Below, one piece after another: positions 55,240-64,000 of a stretch of 64,000 nt of DNA. The stretch is from Plotosus lineatus (Eukaryota > Chordata > Actinopteri > Siluriformes > Plotosidae), in the NCBI GenBank assembly GCA_024760905.1, contig CM045734.1, forward strand, positions 37,945,064 through 38,009,063. The letters are read 5' to 3'. The position numbers and the translations under genes are program-made. Within the stretch, counting starts at the first letter, position 1, and each line of letters starts with the position of its first letter. The notes below the pieces were generated by a model. It was given only the letters and a program-made list of their open reading frames with translations. It did not search any database and was not told the origin of the DNA.

Positions 55240-56844
55240 CATAAATATAAACTGAAATCTCATTTTAGTTTTTTCCCTTGTGTTTCCTGTAGTATATACT
55301 AAAACATCTTTGTGAAGCATAATTTTTTTTCCCACTCACAATCAATTCATTCTCGCATTTTGAAATGGGGGGGGGGGGGGGGTAGATTTTTTTTTGTTGT
55401 TGTTGTTGTATATCTGCATATTCCTCTCTAGGATCCTTGAGCAAACTATTTTTCTTTAATAGTACTGTACTGGGAATTCGACTTTTATTGCATGCTTTAT
55501 CCGTAAAAAAATCAGGTTATACTTTTACTGTTAGAATTAACAGAAATAATAAATAAATAATTATGCTTTCATCGTGAGCTAATTAAAGAGTGTCCTGCTT
55601 CTGAATTCTCAACATGGACTGACGAAATTCTCTGCAGCCAGTTTCATGTCAGTGACCAAACCTGCAGCAGACATTTATAATCTCTGAATCTATCATTCAT
55701 GAACATCATCTCATCACCACAGACCCGCCCCCCCCCCCCTCCCCCCCAACCATAATGGATGGACCCTCAAGTGGTGTTTTGCTCAAAGAGTGGGATTTGT
55801 CCTCCTGACTGATCTGGAACCTTTTCATCATCTGTTGTCTGTTGTCTCCAGTGTCTTTCCCATCACATTCTTTTGTTGAACATCCACCAAAATACAATGT
55901 CTATCTTTCCTTTCTCTCCCTCCGTCTTTCCCCAGATAATAGCATGCCACAATGATAGAAAGTCCTGTTAAATAATAGGCATGGTGTTATTACATGCTCT
56001 GTCATTTATGTGCTTCAGGGGAGGATATTCTGTATACCTGTCAGAATGAAAGAATGGCGTTAGCCCAAGAGGTTTCTTCTTCCTTTTTTTTTTTTTTTTT
56101 TTTTTTTTCGTGACTGTGTGAGAGAAGCATCATGTCAGCAGAGATGTTATTCTTGTCCTCAGTCTCAAAGTTCTTTTATTTGTCTTAGTTTCCATTCTCT
56201 TCGCAATGGGTCCATAGAGACACAGAGGGTGGTTGGAAATAAAGAGAAGCCGAAAGCTTTTGAATGTCCTTTTCAGGTGCTCATGTTCTCATGGAAATGG
56301 TTAGCTAGCACAAGCATTTTTCGCTCAGCACTCTTTGTTTATGCAGTTCTTTGAGACGTGCATATGCTGTGTTTGTGTGTTTGTGTCTTTGCGTGTGTTC
56401 GGAGGTGACATATTGCTTATATTGAGCTGATTTTTACTAATCAGCATTGTTTATAGGTTTGTTAACAGGTGAGGAGAAAGAATGTTGTTTTTAACATTAG
56501 GTGTGCTCATTTTCAAATGGAGATCAGACAAGGTTCTTGTTGCACACAGTTGTTTAAAACCTTAAACCAATATGCTAAGATGTTTCTGATACTTTTTATT
56601 TGTTTATAAAAACCTCCACCCTAAAACACATGAAATATGTTTGATGCACAAGGTGATGAGTGTAATGGTGTTGGTGGTGAAAACAGTATGAATTTTAAAG
56701 TTTTGGAACATCCCTTTGAGCACAGTGAACAGACGGCAAAGTATGAGAACTGGATAACATAAAGGACTAACTTGCTGCTGCATTGCTCTCTAAATGTCAC
56801 TGCAGCATGTAGTCGACTGGCATTGCAGGTGATGCCGTGCAAGG
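55240..56844. other. No gene seen; homopolymer runs
   Basis: A G run of about 17 at 55366-55382, C runs near 55728-55747 and a T run of about 23 near 56086-56108. No exon supported. Confidence 0.4.
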
Positions 56845-56862
56845 ACTTTCCAACCGAAGAAT

Positions 56863-58191
56863 CTTTTCTTTTTCCTTTCGGCTTTTTCCCTTTCTCAAAA
56901 GTCGCCACAGCGAATCATTTGATTTGGCAGAGGTTTTTACGTCGGGTGCCCTTCCTGTCACAACCCTTTAGCAAGGGACAGAAACACGCTGACGGCTTTG
57001 CAGCTACTCTTTACGAAAGTCAACAATGGTTCTTTTACATGAACCTCTCACCATAGACAGTGAGAGACATGGCCGGCCTTTGATAACCCAGTTAGCTGCA
57101 CTGGGGGGGACAGTGACAACCAATGTTCCCTCTAATTTTTCATGTGTCCGAGCAAACACATAAGCTCCCTGAGCACACTGAGGACCACTGTGAGCGACAT
57201 CAGGTGTGCACGCTGTGGCCACACCACGACACCAGTATCACACTTCAAAGCTTTAGATCATGGCAAGTTACATGGCTTATTAAAAGAATCAAATTGCAGC
57301 AGCAATTTTCATTAGTTTACTTTTATTGTAAGTGATTTGGCCCACTTAAAATTAAAGACAAAAATCTTGTTTTTCATGAGATGTGTAGTATGTTATATGC
57401 GAGAGTCCTGCTTTAGCCATGGGAGGAGTCCTGCTTTGGCAATGGAAAGAGTCCTGCTTTGGCCTAAAAGAGGACCAGTTGTTGCCTGGCTTAGGGTCCA
57501 GTTCTGGAAGAAATGATACATATACACCTTTCAGACATAACATTTTGTTATGTTTTGTTAAAACATTCACATTTTGCACAATGACGTGTGCTGTTGCTTG
57601 TGATACAGTGTAAATTCATGCAACTCTTTGTAAAATATCTAATTACTCAGTTTTTTATTAGCATTTCTACTGCCTGTAAATTATCTAGTAGTAACAGCAT
57701 TTAATGATTCATATCCATAATTAAACAATCTTAATAAATGTCACTGGAATACACACAAATCTGACTTAAATTGTACCTGAGTGAGTGGATGTGTCGCTGC
57801 CCGTTCGTTTCGCCATGACAAGGGGTTAGCATTTCCGTCTCTTAACTCCGCCGCACTGGTGTTAGCTTGCTAACCTGCACGGCGCGTGTAGGCTATGACA
57901 ATGTAGTAGCAATGTCAATGCTATGATTGGCTGCGTAGCGGAAGTGAACCTTATCGTATCATTGGCTGGACACCTGTCATTCGCTGAGTTACAACGCAAT
58001 TAATACGTTTATGTTGAATTTTATTTTATGCGCAGCATAGATTTTCTTGTGCGCTGAGGTGTGCGAGCACCTGCGCAATTGCTCACGCACGCAGCTTAGA
58101 GGGAACACTGGTGACAACCCTGTGGGGACTCGAACCCCCAACCTTAGGATCAGCGATCCTGCGCCTTATCCACTAGACCACCACTGCCCCT
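56863..58191 (-). mobile_element. SINE B1 split by a hAT insertion
   Basis: 56863-57120 is the RTE-like end, RTE 5'-UTR-like block and body; 58119-58191 is the rest with the tRNA-like head. ACTTTCCAACCGAAGAAT (56845-56862) and ACTTTCCAAACGAAGAAT (58192-58209) flank the whole, one mismatch. Confidence 0.92.
57121..58110. mobile_element. hAT-type element inside SINE B1
   Basis: Ends CAATGTTCCCTCTAA and the complement of TTAGAGGGAACACTG, with the perfect 8-bp duplication GTGACAAC at 57113-57120 and 58111-58118. No transposase ORF. The interior has three ~23-bp units with GAGTCCTGCTTTGGC (57402-57466). Confidence 0.92.
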
Positions 58192-58209
58192 ACTTTCCAA
58201 ACGAAGAAT

Positions 58210-58990
58210 AGTGGAGCATATTTAAGTTATTTTACAAAGTTATTTTCACTTTAGATTAGTAACACTCACTGGAATTTGAGAAATAACAGTTTTTTTTTTT
58301 TAATTGTTTTCTTCAAATTCTTTAAAATGCACATTCTTACAGTCAATTACTTAAGGAAAGGGTTGATTGGTCTAGCATGGAGTCCCATCACCCTTCTGGT
58401 GGCTATGTACTGTTCTCAATTGTTTCTTGACATCAAGTGAAGTTGAGTACTGGAGGCCTGTTTCTTGCAGCACACCGATGAAATGTTTATTGTATCGTAA
58501 TTGAATTCCAGATTTTGTTGCTTTCAATGGAACAAGCCTATGAACAGACGAACCATCTGCCTAGCATTAGCGGTTAGCTTAACAGAGGTGCTTCTGTTTT
58601 TATTTTTCTTCAATGATGTGGCAACTAATGGCCTATGGAATAATATCCTAGTGGTAGATTAGCCAGTCAGAATGTGGGCTTGGTCATATCCACTGAATAA
58701 GTATACAATAATAATAATTGTTTGTGATATATTCAGACTTGTTGCATCCAGCTATGCTTTCATCCCTCATTTCCTTGACATAGTTTCAGAGTAATTTGTT
58801 CCTCTATTAAGGTTGAACAGGTTGAATGTCTGTTAAGCAAAGCTTTCACAATTTCCTGCATAATTGAAGTAATTATGGGTTCCAGCTGCTGTGTTGAACA
58901 CAGCACCATAAACAGTGTTACAAGAAAATTAGGGAAGCACGATATCTAGTGCAAGAGACTGCATCCATGAACCTAATGTGTTCTTCCCAC
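58210..58990. other. No gene seen
   Basis: AT-rich; nothing recognisable before the possible microexon. Confidence 0.4.
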
Positions 58991-58992
58991 AG

Positions 58993-59005
58993 ATCACAAT
59001 TGATG
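58993..59005 (+). CDS. Possible 13-nt microexon
   Basis: GTGTTCTTCCCACAG directly precedes and the full-consensus donor GTGAGT directly follows ATCACAATTGATG. Read from phase 0, as left by the exon ending at 49783, it gives Ile-Thr-Ile-Asp and one base. Splice signals are strong but the exon is too short to prove by eye; it may be chance. Confidence 0.3.
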
Positions 59006-59009
59006 GTGA

Positions 59010-59556
59010 GTCGTGAAGCTTCCTTCAGGTTTTTATTGGAAAGTAGTTTGTGTGGCCTAAACGTGGTGTGGCAAATGTCACTCATTTGATGGTAAAAACT
59101 TCTGGTTGTACCTTCTTGCTCAGCTTTTTTTTTTTTTTTTTTTTAGAAATGATTGTGAGCGTCAGAGGAAAGTCAACTCATGAAAAACGTTTCCATTTCC
59201 AGCTGGAAGCTATATCCAATTTTGTAATTTTCTTTAATTGAATTTGTAATCTTGGGCGATGCTCAAGGCATTGATTTAAACAAATTGCTGTTTGTGGTTT
59301 TCTGAATCACGTTAACAATTTTGTGTTTTTTTTGTGTGTTCATAATTGCAGGTTTTCTAAGACAAAATTGCAGTAAAATTCCTAATTACAAGCATATGAA
59401 ACATACCACTATTTACTTACACTCATGTGAAAACATAAATATACCCCATGGAAATTGTTCCTTTTTTTCACCCTCAACATATTTGAACAAGCAAACATTA
59501 CAATCCATTTCAGTGCATTTTTTCCAGTTGTCCAATCTGTACTTTGTTGTTTATTT
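59010..59556. other. No gene seen
   Basis: Contains a T run near 59127-59144; no exon supported. Confidence 0.4.
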
Positions 59557-59570
59557 AACTTGAGAAAACT

Positions 59571-60022
59571 TCTTCTTTTCCTTTCGGCTGTTCCCTTCAG
59601 TGGTCACCACAGCAAATGATCTGCTTCCATCTCACCCTATCCTCTGCATCTTCTACTCTTACTCCAACGGCCTTATCGTTTATAGTTCCAACATTCAAAG
59701 TCCCTACGCTCAGTCCTAGACTCACGCATTTCCTCTTCTCTCTCTGCCTACGGACACGCCTCCCGCCTCTCCTTCTTCGACATCTTCGACCAACAGTAGT
59801 CCTATTTCCACCAGCACCCTGTTGGTTAACAGCACTGATGGCGGTCGTTGTTCACCCGGGCCTCGACCGATCCGGTATTAATTTTGTTTTTCTGCATGAG
59901 AAATGTGGCAGATGTTTTACGCCGGATGCCCTTCCTGTCGCAACCCTCTGCATTTATCCGGGCTTGGGACCGGCATAAGGGGGAGAGACACTGGTTAGTG
60001 CCCCCCCGCCTCATGGCTGCAT
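59571..60022 (-). mobile_element. RTE copy 3: 5' and 3' ends fused, retroposed as a unit
   Basis: Minus strand. From 60022 it starts ATGCAGCCATGAGG, runs through the whole 5' UTR (CAGGAAGGGCATCCGGCG, CCGGATCGGTCGAGGCC) and the first codons of the endonuclease ORF (GTLNVGTI). It then jumps to the end of the reverse transcriptase ORF (EDAEDRVRWKQ) and the 3' end GCCGAAAGGAAAAGAAG. AACTTGAGAAAACT at 59557-59570 and 60023-60036 is a perfect 14-bp target duplication, so the deleted form was itself inserted. The join lies in a short stretch (AAGGTAG in copies 1 and 2) common to both sides. Confidence 0.93.
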
Positions 60023-60247
60023 AACTTGAGAAAACTATTTGACAATTTAAATTTCATGTGTACATGAGTACATCACATTTTTCTCTAGACACAAAAAAGG
60101 GTGAAATACAGTACAGTATATGCTTTTTAATATATGTTGAAAATAATTAGTTAATTTCCATTGCTTGTACTTTTTTATGATAATTGTTCCAATATATCTG
60201 ACACAACACTTAAAATCATGTAGTCAGTTTCACTTCATATTACATAC

Positions 60248-60260
60248 TTACGGGTGGCAC

Positions 60261-60321
<61 letters not shown>

Positions 60322-60432
60322 GTTAGTATTGACCCTGCAATGACCTGGTGAGCTGTTCGGAGTGTAACTTATTGGGACCCAACCCTAATTAGGATTGAGC
60401 GGTACAGAAAATGAACGAATGAAAGAATGATA
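60248..60432 (+). mobile_element. SINE remnant: head, (GT)30, L2-like tail
   Basis: GGGTGGCACGGTG (start of a tRNA-like head) runs into about 30 GT units (60260-60319), then ACCCTGCAATGACCTGGTG and AGCGGTACAGAAAATGAACG. The middle was lost or replaced by the repeat. Confidence 0.75.
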
Positions 60433-60773
60433 AACTTTGATCTATTAGTACAATATATACCACATATACTACAGTATACAATATATACTGAGTACACATG
60501 AAAACGCACCACGTTTTGAAGTTCATTTGAACTTAAATATAATTTTTATACAACAACAAGACTACAGTGACGTCACCCGACATGCCAGGTGCAAGAAATG
60601 CGAGATTTTCATGTTGACTGTAACGCTAGGCAATTTTTCGCAAAAACGCAACATTTTGCACGCACACCACGGGAAAAATGAATTTCACTCTGAATTTGTG
60701 CACACATTGCCTTTAAAAACATGTGAATCCGAATAAAATTTCACTTGTTCACTGACACTTGTGAAAAGCTGAC

Positions 60774-61115
60774 ATGATGCCGCGACTTACAGCCCCTGAA
60801 CGAGAACGTTCCATAGGCATCCTTCAAAATGGTGGCAGCACCAGGGAAATTGCCAGACGACTACACTGCGCACACACAACAAGACTCCATCAAAGGTTTC
60901 TGCAAACGGTGAGCACTCAGGACTGTCCTCGACCGGGTCAACAACGTGTGACTGTCAGACCATACTGTATCATGTCCGAGACCGAACACTTCCAGCGACA
61001 AGAACGGCTGCTCAAGTTCAAGGATGACGTGGATTCATTCACCCCAACACCGTACAGAACCGTCTGCGAGCTGCAGGCCTGCGTGCATGACGTCCTTATT
61101 TTGGCCCCATATTGA
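60774..61115 (+). pseudogene. Tc1-like transposase remnant
   Basis: MMPRLTAPERERSIGILQNG, then STREIARRLHCAHTTRLHQRF and QDCPRPGQQRVT match the N-terminal HTH and linker of Tc1-type transposases (usual order: R.IGML.AG.S..E.ARR...T, then DRPRSGRPRVT). After about 60960 the resemblance stops although the frame stays open to 61115, so the catalytic domain is mostly deleted. Clear terminal repeats not found. Confidence 0.6.
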
Positions 61116-61119
61116 TGCA

Positions 61120-62085
61120 TTAACATTATCGCATTCACATTATCGTGAATGAAATTGAGTGATGTTTACATGTCTTCTTAAATGATTCATCATCTCAAAT
61201 GCATCATAAGTATATGCTTCACATATCAATCCGTGGAGGTATTCCAGATTTCGTGAGTGGTCCGTTTTCCTATGGTATAATATAACATATAATTACTGTA
61301 TGTAGAATTTCTACAAAAAAAACATAAATTAGGATTGTGAATTTTTGTTTTTCAAAGCTTTAAGATTTATTTACTTTCCATGTGCGTAGACAGACATAAA
61401 AGAGATGGTTCCAAGGATAATGTAATGGCTTCATTGCAATTTTCCAATGTACTAATTAATGCAGAGAGAGAGAGAGAGAGAGAGAGGATTAAAATATTTT
61501 GCTCCATAATGACTGAATTAAAATTGAGCAAAGAAACATTTAAATGGGACTTCAAGGAATTGGTTAGTCTTTAAGCATATTAATAGGACAGCAAAGTTCA
61601 TTTTTGCTGTTGCCGACAAACGTTGTTTGTCTGTATAATAATTCTTTGTGGCTTTTGTGCCTGTCACATTTTTCAAAGCTAAACAACAAGACCACATTTA
61701 AAAACCATAATTCTCTTTATCTATAATCTATACTGTAATAATTTGGCTGAAACATACCATTTGTAACTTGGATATGCACTTTCAATTGTTTTCTAATCAT
61801 TGTACTATGGCCAAATTTACATAACTGGCCAACTGGGTCAATTGATTATTGAGCAGAGAAGACTCAGTACTACAAGTGTAAGAGTAAGAGGAAGTGGCTG
61901 TACCTTAATTTTACACATTCACGCTCACGAATTACAAGCAATAGAAATATTAAATGAATTCACTTGCATTTAATACTTTGCTAACCTATTAAAACTGGCT
62001 TCTACAAGTTACAAAAGTAGTCTGACGCCCTACTCCATTATATCATCCTGAACTTTGTATATTGTATTTGTAATATTTGTATTTT
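61120..62085. other. No gene seen; short (GA)n
   Basis: AT-rich; (GA)n at 61464-61487. No exon supported. Confidence 0.4.
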
Positions 62086-62093
62086 TGTGTGTA

Positions 62094-62430
62094 CAGTGAT
62101 CTCTCGCTACTTTGTGCTTCAGTTTCTACAGCTTCAGTGCATCGTGGGTTTTTCAAAAATATTCATAAAAAATTAAAAAAAAGACAATGAATGAAAAATA
62201 TGGAAAAGTTAAGGAAAATGCCGCAAAATAAGGCCAATTATGCAAAAACCCCCCAAACAAACAAAAAAAACAACCCAACAAAACTACTTACATTTTTATG
62301 TGAGGTGCGCATCTGAGTGTGTACGTGTGCATCTGTATGTGTGTGTGTGTGTGTTTATATTTTAGTTACATGTTATGCATTATTTTTGAATGTTTAATTG
62401 TTATTATAAACATTTATAGCATTGAATATG
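62094..62430 (+). mobile_element. Tigger-type left end, second copy of the 51062 family
   Basis: CAGTGATCTCTCGCTACTTT and the following TCAGTGCATCGTGGGTTTTT, AAGTTAAGGAAAATGCCGCA and GAGGTGCGCATC match 51062-51350. TTATAGCATTGAATATG near 62413 matches 52520-52536, that is, beyond the nested insertion. This copy thus shows the state without that insertion. Cut off by a SINE at 62432. Confidence 0.8.
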
Positions 62431-62431
62431 T

Positions 62432-62695
62432 CTGTCTTCCTTTCGGCTTTTTCCCTTTTACTTGGGAGTCGCCACAGCGAATCATCTGATTCGCACATTT
62501 GATTTGGCAGAGGTTTTTACGTCGGATGCCCTTCCTGTCACAACCCTTTTTAGTAAGGGACAGAAACACGCTGACGACTTTGCAGCTACTCTTTACGAAA
62601 GTCAGCAATGGTTCTTTTACATGTCTCTCACCATAGACCGTGAAAGACATGGCCCACCTTTGATAACCCAGTTAGCTGCACTGGGGGGGGGGGGT
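62432..62695 (-). mobile_element. SINE B1, 5'-truncated
   Basis: RTE-like end (TTTCGGCTTTTTCCC, CGCCACAGCGAATCATCTG), RTE 5'-UTR-like TTTTTACGTCGGATGCCCTT and body; ends in GGTTAGCTGCACTGGGGG-like sequence without the head. Confidence 0.88.
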
Positions 62696-62699
62696 ACTT

Positions 62700-63670
62700 G
62701 TACCCTGTACTTGCTTGATTTTTATCGATAGCATCTCCAGTTAAAAGGTAACTTTTTCTTTTTGCTTCACATAATTAAGCGTCCGAACAAACAGAAATTT
62801 CCTATACAGAAATGCATTTCAATGAATGCAATCACAAATGGCATTTTTATCAGTGACACTGAATTTAGCACTGACTCTATTTGACTTATGTATTTGCTAA
62901 CCACAAATATATTTCAGTGTGTGTGTGTTGTGTTTTTTTTAATAAACATGCCCTTGTGACAACTCAGGACAAGATATAAAATGAGAATGTGCAAATGGTG
63001 AGGTTAAAAAGATTATTGAAACTGGGTCTTGTTCCAAGCTGTAGTCGATGATAAAGCAGGACTGTAGTAACAAAACAAGCAAACAAATAAAAAATGCTGC
63101 AGTCTATTGGGATGTGATGAACCCTACTTTGGATTCTTGGAATGGAGACCACCCACAGCATCTATTTATAGGATCATTCTAAAGCCAAGTGATGAAAAGC
63201 ATGTACTTCAGAGTCAGCTTCTAAATGAAACTTGTGGCAGCATTGAGATGTTTTTTTGGAATTTGATCATTAATAAAAATGGTATATTGGATATCCTGTA
63301 TCTAGCTTGTTCTTGCTTTAGGAGAGACCTCAAGTAACTCAACAGAAATTTTTTTTTTGCATCATTCGTTAATAGCTAGGCAAGAAAACTTGCTGGGAGA
63401 AATACCATATTTTGTCTCCTCTGTCAATCACAGAGACACTTGCCAATTATGGGCATCTGTGAGCCCCTGAAAAAAAGAATCACATAGCGGTGGTCAAAAA
63501 TGCCTAATTTGATGTGATTCAGGCAGTTCCAGGAAATGCTTGATGGCGATTTGAAAGCAAGTGACAAAATAAATTTTGTACTCATCAATCACTAAATTTA
63601 TTGATGCAAATTGTTTTATAGCAGAATGATGTGTATAAAATTAAATCCATAAAGATCACCCTTCAAAAGT
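62700..63670. other. No gene seen
   Basis: AT-rich; nothing recognisable. Confidence 0.4.
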
Positions 63671-63676
63671 AAAATA

Positions 63677-64000
63677 CAGTCGGCTCCCTACTTACGAAAT
63701 TAATCCATTCCAGAGCCTTTTTCATAACGTGGGAGTTTCGTGCTTAAAGGGCACATTTTACATGTTAAACGCCTGATTTGTTCCAGGGCTCCCAAGACTA
63801 CCCCATAAACCCTTTAAAAATGATAAAAGTACACCAATTTTGTATGAAATATGTTAAAAGTAAAATAAAATTATTTATTAAACTATTTAAACATTTTATT
63901 AACACATTAAACCATTTTATTAACATATTTATTAATTAAACCATTATTAAACATTTTTTATTAACACACACATATACACACACACACACCCCTGTCTCTC
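63677..64000 (+). mobile_element. Tigger-type left end, cut by window edge
   Basis: CAGTCGGCTCCCTACTTACG preceded by TA. The next 100 bp (AAATTAATCCATTCCAGAGC, TTTTACATGTTAAACGCC) match the reverse of the right end of the element at 34130-34915. An ATTAAACCATTTT repeat follows to the window end. Confidence 0.8.

Overview
The window looks like a ray-finned (teleost) fish nuclear genome. It is AT-rich and intron-bearing, with dense short interspersed repeats, 5'-truncated LINE copies, hAT, Tc1 and pogo/Tigger DNA transposons, and long microsatellites. There are no operons, ribosome binding sites or tightly packed ORFs. The species cannot be fixed from sequence alone. I saw no LTR retrotransposon, endogenous retrovirus, rRNA or CRISPR array.

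Layout. 1-3901: the 3' part of a CR1/L2/Rex1-type LINE, followed directly by an RTE-type LINE (RTE copy 1). 3902-9500: old SINEs and a decayed Tc1 transposase. 9695-18407 (minus strand): the one clear, intact host gene, entr1 (formerly sdccag3). I could follow it through eight coding exons with matching phases, GT/AG introns and a 343-residue product. Its introns hold a Tigger-type element and a 1000-bp hAT-type element. 18850-20410: SINEs and microsatellites. 21440-24900: a minus-strand LINE interrupted by the 5' part of a second RTE copy. 25-46 kb: a long non-coding stretch with SINEs, a hAT carrying part of a transposase (29226-30555) and several TA-flanked Tigger-type elements. 46260-49783 (plus strand): two short exons of an unrecognised coiled-coil protein whose phases fit each other; a 13-nt microexon near 58993 may belong to the same gene. 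50-64 kb: nested DNA transposons, SINEs (one split by a hAT) and a third RTE copy that is internally deleted but has intact ends and a perfect target duplication.

How it fits together. The most interesting structure is the link between the RTE LINE and the commonest SINE here, called B1. B1 has a tRNA-like head and a unique body, then about 60 bp matching the RTE 5' UTR, then about 50 bp matching the RTE 3' end. RTE copy 3 shows the same event in simpler form, with the RTE 5' end joined to its 3' end and mobilised as one unit. A sister SINE, B2, keeps the same head and body but has an L2-like 3' tail, so the family seems to have changed LINE partner. SINE names A-E and B1/B2 are labels for this report only; I could not search repeat libraries.
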